A DNA stretch of 64,000 nucleotides from Pseudomonas canadensis (GCF_000503215.1 NZ_AYTD01000017.1:434001-498000), one strand, 5' to 3'. Shown: positions 25,442 to 34,313, counted from the stretch's first letter. The notes: generated by a model not told the origin, from the letters alone. Numbers and translations are program-made.

Positions 25442-26935
25442 TTAGAGCTTGATCCAGGTCGCCTTCAGTTCGGTGTACTTGTCGAACGCATGCAGCGACT
25501 TGTCGCGACCGTTGCCCGACTGCTTGAAGCCACCAAACGGCGCGGTCATGTCGCCGCCGTCGTACTGGTTCACCCATACGCTACCGGCGCGCAGGGCCTT
25601 GGCAGTCAGGTGGGCCTTGGAGATATCCGCCGTCCACACCGCTGCGGCCAGGCCGTAGATGGTGTCGTTGGCAATGGCGACCGCTTCTTCGGCGCTGTCG
25701 AAGGTGATCACCGACAGGACCGGGCCAAAGATCTCTTCCTTGGCGATCTTCATGGCATTGGTCACGCCATCGAAAATCGTCGGTTCGACGTAAGTACCAC
25801 CCGTTTCTTCCAGCGTGCGCTTGCCACCGGCGACCAACTTGGCGCCATCGGCATGACCGGCTTCGATATAGGACAGCACGGTGTTCATTTGCTGGGTGTC
25901 CACCAGTGCGCCGACGTTGGTGGCCGGGTCCAGAGGGTTGCCGGGCTTCCAGCCCTTGAGGGCTTCGATCACCAGCGGCAGGAATGTGTCCTTGATGGAT
26001 CGCTCGACCAGCAGACGCGAACCGGCGGTGCAGACCTCGCCCTGGTTGAACGCGATAGCGCCAGCGGCGGATTCGGCAGCAGCTTGCAGGTCCGGTGCAT
26101 CGGCAAACACGATGTTCGGGCTCTTGCCGCCCGCTTCCAGCCACACGCGCTTCATGTTCGATTCGCCGGAGCGGATCAACAGCTGCTTGGCGATCTTGGT
26201 GGAGCCGGTGAACACCAGGGTGTCGACGTCCATGTGCAGCGCCAGCGCGTTGCCGACCGTGTGGCCATAACCTGGCAGCACGTTGAACACACCTTTTGGA
26301 ATACCGGCTTCAACGGCCAGGGCCGCGATGCGGATGGCAGTCAGCGGGGATTTTTCGGACGGCTTGAGGATCACCGAGTTACCGGTGGACAGCGCCGGGC
26401 CGAGCTTCCAGCAGGCCATCATCAGTGGGAAGTTCCACGGCACGATCGCGCCAACCACGCCAACCGGTTCGCGGGTCACCAGGCCCAACTGGTCGTGCGG
26501 GGTGGCGGCAACTTCGTCGTAGATCTTGTCGATGGCCTCGCCGCTCCAGCTCAGGGCATTCGCCGCGCCGGGTACGTCGATGTTCAGGGAGTCGCTGATT
26601 GGCTTGCCCATGTCCAGGGTTTCGAGCAGCGCCAGCTCTTCGGCATTGGCCTTGAGCAAGGCTGCGAAACGCAGCATGGCGGATTTGCGTTTGGCGGGCG
26701 CCAGGCGCGACCACACACCGGAATTGAAAGTGGCGCGGGCGTTTTCAACGGCGCGCTGGGCGTCGGCCACGTCACAGCTGGCAACGGTGGCCAGCAGGCG
26801 GCCGTCGACCGGGCTGATGCATTCGAAGGTGTCACCGGAAGCGGCGGCGGTGTACTCGCCATTGATGTAAGCGCGGCCTTCGATCTTCAGATCCTTGGCG
26901 CGTTGTTCCCAGTCGGCACGGGTCAGGGTGGTCAT
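25442..26935 (-). CDS. kauB: Aldehyde dehydrogenase KauB (PuuC-type)
   Basis: NAD(P)-dependent aldehyde dehydrogenase of 497 residues. The catalytic Cys302 is in GEVCTAGSR, the general base Glu267 in LEAGGKSPN, and the oxyanion Asn168 in VPWNFP. KauB/PuuC oxidises gamma-glutamyl-aminobutyraldehyde and other amino aldehydes from polyamine and arginine breakdown. Its position matches PA5312 (kauB). GAGGAGG sits before the ATG. It is divergent from a cupin gene, and the shared spacer has a strong imperfect palindrome at 27103-27122. Confidence 0.92.
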   Translation of the reverse strand: MTTLTRADWEQRAKDLKIEGRAYINGEYTAAASGDTFECISPVDGRLLATVASCDVADAQRAVENARATFNSGVWSRLAPAKRKSAMLRFAALLKANAEELALLETLDMGKPISDSLNIDVPGAANALSWSGEAIDKIYDEVAATPHDQLGLVTREPVGVVGAIVPWNFPLMMACWKLGPALSTGNSVILKPSEKSPLTAIRIAALAVEAGIPKGVFNVLPGYGHTVGNALALHMDVDTLVFTGSTKIAKQLLIRSGESNMKRVWLEAGGKSPNIVFADAPDLQAAAESAAGAIAFNQGEVCTAGSRLLVERSIKDTFLPLVIEALKGWKPGNPLDPATNVGALVDTQQMNTVLSYIEAGHADGAKLVAGGKRTLEETGGTYVEPTIFDGVTNAMKIAKEEIFGPVLSVITFDSAEEAVAIANDTIYGLAAAVWTADISKAHLTAKALRAGSVWVNQYDGGDMTAPFGGFKQSGNGRDKSLHAFDKYTELKATWIKL

Positions 26936-27102
26936 GCGAGTGTCCTCCTCTTATTGAATACGAGAGCCAGGGGATGTCCCACGGCAGCCTCAAAGAATTC
27001 TTGCCCGCCAGCCAATGGTTCGGCGCAAGGCAGCTGCCACCCTAAACCAGCGGCTGGGGGTGTTTCAATATATTTGACATAACGCCAGTAAACGCCCTTG
27101 CG

Positions 27103-27122
27103 ATGTTCATTTTAATAAACAT
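27103..27122. promoter_or_regulatory. Palindromic operator candidate between kauB and the cupin gene
   Basis: ATGTTCATTTTAATAAACAT is a near-perfect 20-base palindrome of the form ATGTTyATTwwAATrAACAT. It is 43 bp before the cupin ATG and 168 bp before kauB, close to TTGACA at 27074-27079. Which protein binds it is unknown; PauR is one candidate. Confidence 0.65.
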
Positions 27123-27164
27123 AGACTTTGGGCTCTCCAACCGCAGGCCAGACGGGACACGCAC

Positions 27165-27527
27165 ATGAGCATCCAGGACATCGTCGACTTCAGCCAAGCC
27201 AAGACCGCCGCCGAGCGCTACCGCCCTGCCGCCGAAAAAATCCTCAAGGGCGATCCCGAACAGACGATCTACAACCACTACAACAGCCCCTGCGGCCAGA
27301 TGAGCGCGGGCGTGTGGGAAGGTGAAGTCGGGCACTGGAAGGTTAGCTACACCGAACACGAATACTGCGAGATTGTGCAGGGCGTGTCGGTGCTACGAGA
27401 TGCCGATGGCAACGCCAAGACCCTGCGCGCCGGCGACCGTTTCGTGATCCCGGCCGGGTTCAGCGGCACCTGGGAAGTGCTGGAGCCGTGCCGCAAGATC
27501 TACGTGGTGTTCGAACAGAAAGCCTGA
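27165..27527 (+). CDS. Cupin-domain protein (DUF861 type)
   Basis: Protein of 120 residues, almost wholly one cupin barrel of the Cupin_3/DUF861 kind: GVWEGEVGHWKVSYTEHEY is the first motif and GDRFVIPAGFSGTWEV the second. Cupins of this type can be small enzymes or ligand sensors. Being divergent from kauB and regulated from the same spacer, it may handle an intermediate of amine breakdown. No enzyme activity can be assigned. A terminator follows 17 bases after the stop. Confidence 0.84.
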   Translation: MSIQDIVDFSQAKTAAERYRPAAEKILKGDPEQTIYNHYNSPCGQMSAGVWEGEVGHWKVSYTEHEYCEIVQGVSVLRDADGNAKTLRAGDRFVIPAGFSGTWEVLEPCRKIYVVFEQKA

Positions 27528-27543
27528 CCGGTAAATCGCAGGC

Positions 27544-27580
27544 AAAAAAAAGCCCGAATCGTGAGATACGGGCTTTTTTT
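27544..27580. terminator. Rho-independent terminator between the cupin gene and rpmG
   Basis: Eight A's, AGCCCG, a 12-base loop, CGGGCT and a run of T's. It is symmetric enough to stop both the cupin transcript and the convergent rpmB-rpmG transcript. Confidence 0.9.
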
Positions 27581-27598
27581 CACAAGGAGGAAAATCAA

Positions 27599-27754
27599 TT
27601 ACTTGATTTTGCCTTCTTTGTAGATCACGTGCTTGCGAACGCGCGGGTCGAACATTTTCTTTTCGAGCTTGTCCGGGGTAGTACGCTTGTTCTTGTCGGT
27701 AGTGTAGAAGTGACCAGTACCGGCGCTAGAGATCATTCGAATCAATTCACGCAT
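27599..27754 (-). CDS. rpmG: 50S ribosomal protein L33
   Basis: Protein of 51 residues, starting MRELIRMISSAGTGHFYTT and ending KEGKIK, matching the L33 family along its whole length. The cysteines of zinc-binding L33 forms are absent, so this is the zinc-independent type. It is 11 bases downstream of rpmB, the conserved rpmBG operon, and is followed by the terminator at 27544-27580. Confidence 0.97.
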   Translation of the reverse strand: MRELIRMISSAGTGHFYTTDKNKRTTPDKLEKKMFDPRVRKHVIYKEGKIK

Positions 27755-27765
27755 GATATAGCTCC

Positions 27766-27999
27766 TTAGATTGTGCCAGCGCGGCGCAATTCAGCCAGCA
27801 CGACAGTGATGCCACGCTTGTCGATGATGCGCATGCCTTTAGCAGATACGCGCAGACGGACGAAACGTTTCTCTTCTTCAACCCAGAAGCGGTGATGCTG
27901 CAGGTTCGGCAGGAAACGACGACGGGTTTTGTTATTTGCGTGGGAAATGTTATTCCCAGTCACCGGACCCTTACCGGTAACTTGACAGACTCTCGACAT
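27766..27999 (-). CDS. rpmB: 50S ribosomal protein L28
   Basis: Protein of 77 residues, starting MSRVCQVTGKGPVTGNNISH and full length for L28. It is first in rpmB-rpmG. A strong promoter candidate lies at 28148-28176, giving a leader of about 140 bases in which a perfect hairpin (28025-28043) sits just ahead of the gene, as in ribosomal operons that are controlled through their leader. Confidence 0.97.
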   Translation of the reverse strand: MSRVCQVTGKGPVTGNNISHANNKTRRRFLPNLQHHRFWVEEEKRFVRLRVSAKGMRIIDKRGITVVLAELRRAGTI

Positions 28000-28024
28000 G
28001 CCTCAGCCCTCTAAAACCACATGC

Positions 28025-28043
28025 CCAACCCGGCATGGGTTGG
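28025..28043 (-). promoter_or_regulatory. Leader hairpin upstream of rpmB
   Basis: CCAACCC, loop GGCAT, GGGTTGG: a perfect seven-pair stem in the rpmB leader, 25 bases before the start codon. No T run follows, so it is not a terminator. A regulatory role is inferred from position. Confidence 0.6.
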
Positions 28044-28147
28044 CCGCTTAATCTCTCAGTCATTTGGCGCCAGGCGCCGCGTTTCTTTAGGGTCTTACCG
28101 GCTACACCTACAAGCGAAGGAACCGGGCCCCTAGAAAAGAGCGCTGC

Positions 28148-28176
28148 TTTATACCAGAAAGACCCAGGTGCAACAA
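28148..28176 (-). promoter_or_regulatory. Sigma-70 promoter of rpmB-rpmG
   Basis: On the minus strand: TTGTTG, a 17-base spacer, TATAAA, with TGG directly before the -10 giving an extended -10 element. This is the best promoter in the spacer. Confidence 0.75.
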
Positions 28177-28457
28177 CAGCCCGAATGTTTTTACTGGCGT
28201 AAATCTTGGCGGCAGACGCCTGAACCGTTGCCAGGAGGGGCCGCTGTCACAGCCGACCGCTCGTCGCACAGAATGATTTACAGCGCCCGCGCGCACCATT
28301 AAGTGCTCGGCAAAATGCGCTGAGGTGCCATCAAAACAGCATTTGGGGCAAAAGCACAGGCAAAAATGGGCTAGTCATTTACCAATCAGACCTCTACGGT
28401 AGGACTTTTCCAGACTGCACTCGCAGATGGGCCTTCGATCTGCAAAGGAAACCGAAC
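28177..28457. other. Gene-free spacer between the rpmBG promoter and the peptide-binding protein gene
   Basis: With the rpmB leader and promoter, 458 bases separate rpmB from the dppA-like gene. In this part I see no convincing gene or structure. A 63-residue minus-strand frame overlapping the rpmB promoter has no family features. The promoter of the plus-strand gene presumably lies in the last 150 bases. Confidence 0.6.
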
Positions 28458-30047
28458 ATGCGCCTCGCTGCCCTACCGCTATTGCTCGCCCCTCTCTTTA
28501 TCGCGCCGCTGGCCTCTGCCGCCAGCAACTTGAGCGTCTGCACCGAGGCCAGCCCCGAAGGGTTCGATGTGGTGCAATACAACTCGTTGACCACCACCAA
28601 CGCCTCGGCCGATGTGCTGATGAACCGCCTGGTGGACTACGACGCGGCCAGCGGCAAACTGGTGCCCAGCCTGGCGGACAGTTGGGAAGTCTCGCCGGAT
28701 GGCCTGACCTATACCTTCAAGCTGCACCCGGATGTGAAATTCCACCGCACCGAATACTTCACCCCTAGCCGTACCCTGACCGCCGAAGACGTGCGCTTCA
28801 GCTTCGAGCGCATGCTCGACCCGGCCAACCCCTGGCACAAGATCGCCCAGAGCGGCTTCCCCCATGCGCAGTCGCTGCAACTGCCGACGCTGGTCAAGAA
28901 AATCGACGCCCTTGACCCGCTGACCGTGCGTTTCACCCTGGATCACGCCGACTCTACCTTTCTCGCCGCCCTGAGCATGGGTTTTGCCTCGATCTACCCG
29001 GCGGAATACGCCGACAAACTGCTCAAGGCGGGCACGCCGGAGAAGCTCAACAGCCAGCCAATCGGCACCGGGCCGTTCATCTTCAGCCGGTTCCAGAAAG
29101 ATGCCGTGGTGCGCTACAAGGCCAACCCGGACTACTTCGCCGGCAAACCGTCTGTGGATAACTTGATCTTCGCCATCACCCCGGACGCCAACGTGCGCCT
29201 GCAAAAATTGCATCGCGACGAATGCCAGATCGCCCTCTCCCCCAAACCGCTGGATGTGGGCGAAGCCGAAAAGGACCCGGCGCTCAAGGTGGAAAAAACC
29301 GCCGCATTCATGACCGCCTTCGTGGCCATCAACAGCCAGCACCCGCCTCTGGACAAGCCCGAAGTGCGCCAGGCAATCAACTTGGCGTTCGACAAAGGCA
29401 GCTACCTCAAGGCCGTGTTTGAAGGCACCGCCGAAGCTGCCAACGGACCTTTCCCGCCCAACACCTGGAGTTACGCCAAGGAGCTGCCGGGTTATCCACA
29501 GGACCTCACCAAGGCCAAGGCGCTGCTGGACCGCGCCGGACTCAAGGATGGTTTCAAGACCACTATCTGGACACGCCCCACCGGCAGCCTGCTGAACCCT
29601 AACCCGAACCTTGGTGCACAGCTGTTACAGGCTGACCTGGCCAAGGTCGGCATCCAGGCCGAGATCCGCGTGATCGAATGGGGCGAGCTGATCCGCCGCG
29701 CCAAGGCCGGCGAACACGACCTGCTGTTCATGGGCTGGGCCGGCGACAACGGCGACCCGGATAACTTCCTGACCCCGCAGTTCTCCTGCGCAGCGGTGAA
29801 ATCCGGCACCAACTTCGCCCGCTATTGCGACCCCGCGCTGGACAAGCTGATCAGCGCTGGCAAGACCACCAGCGAGCAAGGCGTACGCACCAAGCTCTAC
29901 CAGCAGGCCCAGGCGCAGATCCAGCAACAGGCGCTGTGGTTGCCGCTCGCGCACCCGACCGCGTTTGCCCTGGCCCGCAAGAATGTCGAGGGCTACCAGG
30001 TGAGCCCATTCGGACGCCAGGACTTCTCCAAAGTCAGCGTCAAATAA
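28458..30047 (+). CDS. Periplasmic peptide-binding protein (DppA-like, SBP family 5)
   Basis: Protein of 529 residues with a Sec signal peptide cut after ASA (about residue 21). It has the family-5 solute-binding pattern: LVPSLADSWEVSPDGLTYTF near residue 75, the segment around QPIGTGPFIFSRF, and MGWAGDNGDPDNF in the C-terminal lobe. Such proteins deliver di- or oligopeptides to an ABC permease. No permease or ATPase gene is near, so it must use one encoded elsewhere. From its position it corresponds to PA5317, reported as a DppA paralogue. Confidence 0.9.
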   Translation: MRLAALPLLLAPLFIAPLASAASNLSVCTEASPEGFDVVQYNSLTTTNASADVLMNRLVDYDAASGKLVPSLADSWEVSPDGLTYTFKLHPDVKFHRTEYFTPSRTLTAEDVRFSFERMLDPANPWHKIAQSGFPHAQSLQLPTLVKKIDALDPLTVRFTLDHADSTFLAALSMGFASIYPAEYADKLLKAGTPEKLNSQPIGTGPFIFSRFQKDAVVRYKANPDYFAGKPSVDNLIFAITPDANVRLQKLHRDECQIALSPKPLDVGEAEKDPALKVEKTAAFMTAFVAINSQHPPLDKPEVRQAINLAFDKGSYLKAVFEGTAEAANGPFPPNTWSYAKELPGYPQDLTKAKALLDRAGLKDGFKTTIWTRPTGSLLNPNPNLGAQLLQADLAKVGIQAEIRVIEWGELIRRAKAGEHDLLFMGWAGDNGDPDNFLTPQFSCAAVKSGTNFARYCDPALDKLISAGKTTSEQGVRTKLYQQAQAQIQQQALWLPLAHPTAFALARKNVEGYQVSPFGRQDFSKVSVK

Positions 30048-30051
30048 CCCT

Positions 30052-30135
30052 TGTAGGAGCTGGCTTGCCAGCGATGGCGTCAGCGAAGTCCATCGCGATC
30101 TTGCGGACCTGATCGCCGGCAAGTCGGCTCCTACA
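30052..30135. repeat. REPIN overlapping the radC stop codon
   Basis: TGTAGGAGCTGGCTTGCC at the left and GGCAAGTCGGCTCCTACA at the right form an inverted REP pair with a variable core. The radC stop codon (30131-30133 on the minus strand) is inside the right arm. Confidence 0.88.
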
Positions 30136-30805
30136 TCCACCCATACTCCGCCATCGACAACGGGTCGCCATCCCCCACGATGATGTGATCGAGCACCCGC
30201 ACATCCACCACTTCCAAGGCTTTTTGCAGCAACCTGGTCAATTTTCGATCAGCCGCACTCGGCTCAAGGCTGCCGGAAGGATGGTTGTGGCACAGGATCA
30301 ACGCCGCCGCGTTGTACGCCAGGGCGCGCTTGACCACTTGCCGGGGATAGACCATCGCCGCATCGATAGTGCCCTGGGACAACGCCTCGAAACCCAGCAC
30401 CCGGTGTTTTGAGTCGAGAAACAGGCAACCGAAGGTCTCATGAGGCTCGTGCCGCAACAACGCCTTGAGGTAATCCCGCACGGCCACAGGGCTTTCCAGC
30501 ACCGAGTCCTGGCGCAAGCGTTCGGCCATGTGGCGCCGGGCCATTTCCAGCACCGCCTGCAACTGGGCAAACTTCGCCGGTCCCAACCCCAATTGCTGGC
30601 TGAACAGCGCCTGGCTGGCCTCCAGCAAGGGGCGCAAGCCGCCAAATTGCGCCAACAGATGGCGCGCCAGGTCCACCGCGCTCCGACCGGAAACCCCGGT
30701 ACGCAGGAAGATCGCCAGCAGCTCCGCATCCGACAGGCTCGCCGCGCCCCCTTCCAAAAGCTTTTCCCGGGGCCGCTCCGCCACCGGCCAATCACGAATA
30801 CTCAT
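30131..30805 (-). CDS. radC: RadC-family JAB/MPN domain protein
   Basis: Protein of 224 residues. It has an N-terminal helix-hairpin-helix region (LLAIFLRTGVSGRSAVDLAR) and a C-terminal JAB1/MPN metalloprotease-like domain with HNHPSG and a downstream aspartate. The family name comes from a supposed repair role that is no longer accepted; the true activity is unknown. I start at ATG 30805 with GGAGGTGAG in front. It is divergent from coaBC. The stop codon is supplied by a REP palindrome. Confidence 0.92.
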   Translation of the reverse strand: MSIRDWPVAERPREKLLEGGAASLSDAELLAIFLRTGVSGRSAVDLARHLLAQFGGLRPLLEASQALFSQQLGLGPAKFAQLQAVLEMARRHMAERLRQDSVLESPVAVRDYLKALLRHEPHETFGCLFLDSKHRVLGFEALSQGTIDAAMVYPRQVVKRALAYNAAALILCHNHPSGSLEPSAADRKLTRLLQKALEVVDVRVLDHIIVGDGDPLSMAEYGWM

Positions 30806-30962
30806 CTCACCTCCCTCTCCATACGCGCCGTGGCATGTGCGCCGCTGTTGCCTAGCGGACGCTGTGTTATCGTAGGCCCTCTTTTTTGCAGGCGATTTCC
30901 CCTGGGGAGGGGGCATCGCAGGCGTCACTGAACTGGCATCACTGAACTGGAAAGGCAAACCA

Positions 30963-32171
30963 ATGCAGCGTCTGTATCGGAAACGCATCGTTCTCGGCGT
31001 TGGCGGCGGCATTGCCGCCTACAAGAGCGCAGAACTGGTTCGCAGGCTCCTGGACCAAGGCGCCGAAGTGCGCGTGGTCATGACCCGCGGTGGCAGTGAG
31101 TTCATCACCCCACTGACCATGCAAGCGCTGTCCGGCCACCCGGTTCACCTGGACCTGCTGGACCCGGCCGCCGAAGCCGCCATGGGCCATATCGAACTGG
31201 CCAAATGGGCCGACCTGGTGCTGATCGCCCCGGCCACCGCCGACCTGATCGCCCGTCTGGCCCAAGGCATCGCCGATGACCTGCTGACCACCCTCGTACT
31301 GGCCACAGACGCCACCGTCGCCATCGCCCCGGCCATGAACCAAGCCATGTGGCGCGACCCAGCCACCCAGGCCAACACCCAACTCCTGCAAAGCCGTGGC
31401 CTCAAGGTGTTCGGCCCGGCGTCCGGCAGCCAGGCCTGCGGCGACGTTGGCATGGGCCGCATGCTCGAAGCCACCGACCTGGCGCTGTGTGCGGCCGAGT
31501 GCTTCCAGCACCTGGCCCTGACCGGCAAGCATGTGCTGATCACCGCTGGCCCGACCCAGGAAAACATCGACCCGGTGCGCTACATCACCAACCATAGCTC
31601 AGGAAAAATGGGCTTCGCTTTGGCTGAAGCGGCGGTCGAGGCAGGCGCGCGCGTCACCCTGATCACCGGCCCGGTGCATTTGCCGACCCCGGATCGGGTC
31701 ACACGAATCGACGTAGTCAGCGCCCGCGACATGCTGGCGGCCTGTGAGGCGGCCATTCCGTGCGACCTGTTCATCGCCTCGGCAGCAGTTGCAGACTACC
31801 GCCCGGAAGTGGTCGCCCCGCAAAAGCTCAAGAAGGACCCTACAAGCGGCGACGGCCTGCTCCTGCAAATGGTGCGCAACCCAGACATCCTGGCCACCAT
31901 TGCCACCCGCGCGGACCGTCCGTTCAGTGTCGGCTTCGCCGCCGAGACCGAGCATTTGCTGGACTACGCCGCACGCAAATTGAAAGACAAAAACCTCGAC
32001 CTGATCGTTGCCAATGATGTCGCCAACCCGAGCATCGGCTTCAACAGCGAGGAAAATGCCTGCAGCGTGATTGACCGCGACCTGCATGCCACCCTTTTCG
32101 CCCAGACCAGCAAGGGCAAGATTGCCCGCCAACTGATCTCTTTTATCGCCCAACGGCTGAACCAGGTTTAA
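30963..32171 (+). CDS. coaBC: Bifunctional phosphopantothenoylcysteine decarboxylase / phosphopantothenate-cysteine ligase
   Basis: Protein of 402 residues. The N-terminal FMN flavoprotein (CoaC) has GGGIAAYKS, the catalytic His76 in MGHIELAKWAD, PAMNQAMW and the active-site cysteine in GSQACGDVGMGRM. The C-terminal CoaB half has NHSSGKMGFALAEAA and the CTP-binding region ending near VANDVANPSIGF. It makes 4'-phosphopantetheine for coenzyme A. It is followed after 5 bases by dut, with algC and argB next: the standard gene order in gammaproteobacteria. Confidence 0.97.
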   Translation: MQRLYRKRIVLGVGGGIAAYKSAELVRRLLDQGAEVRVVMTRGGSEFITPLTMQALSGHPVHLDLLDPAAEAAMGHIELAKWADLVLIAPATADLIARLAQGIADDLLTTLVLATDATVAIAPAMNQAMWRDPATQANTQLLQSRGLKVFGPASGSQACGDVGMGRMLEATDLALCAAECFQHLALTGKHVLITAGPTQENIDPVRYITNHSSGKMGFALAEAAVEAGARVTLITGPVHLPTPDRVTRIDVVSARDMLAACEAAIPCDLFIASAAVADYRPEVVAPQKLKKDPTSGDGLLLQMVRNPDILATIATRADRPFSVGFAAETEHLLDYAARKLKDKNLDLIVANDVANPSIGFNSEENACSVIDRDLHATLFAQTSKGKIARQLISFIAQRLNQV

Positions 32172-32176
32172 TTTCC

Positions 32177-32632
32177 ATGCACGCTTTGCAAACCAAGATC
32201 CTCGACCCACGCATCGGCAGCGAATTCCCACTGCCGGCCTACGCCACCCCAGGCTCCGCCGGCCTCGATCTGCGCGCCATGCTCAAGGAAGACACTGTCC
32301 TTGAGCCGGGCCAGACCATTCTTATTCCGACCGGCTTGTCGATCTACGTAGGCGATCCTGGCCTGGCAGCCCTGATCCTGCCGCGCTCTGGCCTGGGCCA
32401 TAAACACGGCATCGTGTTGGGCAACCTGGTCGGCCTGATCGATTCGGACTACCAGGGCGAACTGATGGTGTCATGCTGGAACCGTGGCCAGACCGCGTTC
32501 AACATCGCTGTCGGCGAACGCATTGCCCAGTTGGTACTGGTGCCGGTGGTGCAGGCGCACTTCGAACTGGTACAGGAGTTTGATGAAACCCAACGCGGCG
32601 CAGGCGGTTTTGGGCATTCCGGCAGTCACTGA
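32177..32632 (+). CDS. dut: dUTP diphosphatase
   Basis: Protein of 151 residues with the five dUTPase motifs: AGLDLRA, PRSGLGHKHG, GLIDSDYQGELMV, FNIAVGERIAQLV and RGAGGFGHSG. It hydrolyses dUTP to dUMP and keeps uracil out of DNA. Only five bases separate it from coaBC. After it there are 264 bases without a gene before algC. Confidence 0.97.
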   Translation: MHALQTKILDPRIGSEFPLPAYATPGSAGLDLRAMLKEDTVLEPGQTILIPTGLSIYVGDPGLAALILPRSGLGHKHGIVLGNLVGLIDSDYQGELMVSCWNRGQTAFNIAVGERIAQLVLVPVVQAHFELVQEFDETQRGAGGFGHSGSH

Positions 32633-32896
32633 CTAAGCTAATTCTGGCCGGGCGCTGTTGCCCGGCCCGACGCCACCGCAAGGCTTTTCAGGACGAAGAA
32701 TGCGCGGATTTTATCAGCGAGATTTCCCCATAGAAATCAAAGCATTACGCAGACATAAACACGGAGCCAGCGCTCCGATGGCATTTTTGCACCACGAACT
32801 CTCTGCCGAAAACACCGTCATACCCTTCAGTTTGCGCCTGCCGGCCAGCCACATTAAGGCCAGCCTTGCCCCCTTCAGATGGAGTTTCCCCCCGCG

Positions 32897-34294
32897 ATGA
32901 GTACCGCAGCCCGCGTAGCCCCAGCATTCCCCGACAGTATCTTTCGCGCCTATGACATCCGTGGCGTGGTGCCCAAGACCCTGACGGCCGAAACCGCCTA
33001 CTGGATTGGCCGCGCCATCGGCTCCCAGAGCCTGGCCCAGGATGAACCCAACGTTTCGGTCGGCCGTGACGGTCGCCTGTCAGGCCCGGAGCTGGTGGAA
33101 CAACTGATCCAGGGCCTGGCCGACAGTGGTTGCCATGTCAGCGACGTGGGCCTGGTGCCAACGCCCGCGCTGTACTACGCCGCCAACGTACTGGCCGGCA
33201 AGTCCGGGGTGATGCTCACCGGTAGCCACAACCCGTCGGACTACAACGGTTTCAAGATCGTCATCGCTGGCGACACCCTGGCCAACGAACAGATCCAGGC
33301 CCTGCACGACCGCCTGAAAAACAACGATCTGACCAGCGGCAAGGGCACCATCACCAAAGTCGACATCCTGCAACGCTACTCTGATGAAATCACCCGTGAC
33401 GTCAAACTCGCACGCCGCCTCAAAGTGGTGGTGGACTGCGGTAACGGCGCGGCCGGCGTGATCGCCCCGCAGTTGCTCGAAGCCTTGAACTGCGAAGTGA
33501 TTCCGTTGTTCTGCGAGGTCGACGGCAACTTCCCCAACCACCATCCGGACCCGGGCAAGCCTGAGAACCTGGTGGACCTGATCGCCAAGGTCAAGGAAAC
33601 CGGCGCGGATGTGGGCCTGGCCTTCGACGGCGACGGCGACCGCGTGGGTGTGGTGACCGAGACCGGAGAAATCGTGTTCCCGGATCGCCTGTTGATGCTG
33701 TTTGCCCGTGACGTGGTGGCGCGCAATGCCAACGCCGAGATCATCTTCGACGTGAAGTGCACCCGCCGCCTCACCCCGCTGATCAAGGAATATGGCGGTC
33801 GCCCGCTAATGTGGAAGACCGGCCACTCGTTGATCAAAAAGAAAATGAAGGAAACCGGCGCGCTATTGGCCGGCGAAATGAGCGGCCACGTGTTCTTCAA
33901 AGAGCGCTGGTTCGGCTTTGACGACGGTATTTACAGCGCTGCGCGCCTGCTGGAGATCCTCAGCAAGGAAAAATCCACCGCCGAAGAGCTATTCCAGACC
34001 TTCCCGAACGATATTTCTACGCCAGAGATCAATATCCATGTGACCGAGGAGAGCAAATTCAGCATCATTGACGCACTGCACGATGCGCAATGGGGCGAAG
34101 GTGCCAACCTGACCACCATTGATGGTGTGCGAGTCGATTACGCCAAAGGCTGGGGCCTGGTTCGCGCGTCCAACACCACACCGGTGCTGGTCCTGCGTTT
34201 CGAGGCGGATACCGAGGCTGAGTTGCAGCGCATCAAGGACGTGTTCCACGCCCAGTTGAAACGTGTTGCCCCTGATCTCCAATTACCGTTCTGA
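32897..34294 (+). CDS. algC: Phosphomannomutase / phosphoglucomutase AlgC
   Basis: Protein of 465 residues, close to the 463 of P. aeruginosa AlgC. The phosphoserine is Ser110 in LTGSHNPSDYNG, the metal loop is DGDGDR, and the C-terminal phosphate loop follows RASNTTPVLVLRFE. AlgC supplies mannose-1-P and glucose-1-P for alginate, LPS and rhamnolipid sugars. I start at ATG 32897 (MSTAARVAPAF), with GGAG ahead, in preference to an in-frame ATG at 32879 lacking a ribosome-binding site. Confidence 0.96.
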   Translation: MSTAARVAPAFPDSIFRAYDIRGVVPKTLTAETAYWIGRAIGSQSLAQDEPNVSVGRDGRLSGPELVEQLIQGLADSGCHVSDVGLVPTPALYYAANVLAGKSGVMLTGSHNPSDYNGFKIVIAGDTLANEQIQALHDRLKNNDLTSGKGTITKVDILQRYSDEITRDVKLARRLKVVVDCGNGAAGVIAPQLLEALNCEVIPLFCEVDGNFPNHHPDPGKPENLVDLIAKVKETGADVGLAFDGDGDRVGVVTETGEIVFPDRLLMLFARDVVARNANAEIIFDVKCTRRLTPLIKEYGGRPLMWKTGHSLIKKKMKETGALLAGEMSGHVFFKERWFGFDDGIYSAARLLEILSKEKSTAEELFQTFPNDISTPEINIHVTEESKFSIIDALHDAQWGEGANLTTIDGVRVDYAKGWGLVRASNTTPVLVLRFEADTEAELQRIKDVFHAQLKRVAPDLQLPF

Positions 34295-34313
34295 TTTTTT
34301 ACCGGAGCCCTGA

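Noticed and set aside
28108..28299. A 63-codon minus-strand frame upstream of rpmB
   Set aside because: It overlaps the rpmB promoter, has no recognisable family and no good ribosome-binding site.
32658..32900. An 80-codon frame between dut and algC
   Set aside because: It runs into the algC start in another frame and shows no family pattern; I treat the region as a spacer with the algC leader.
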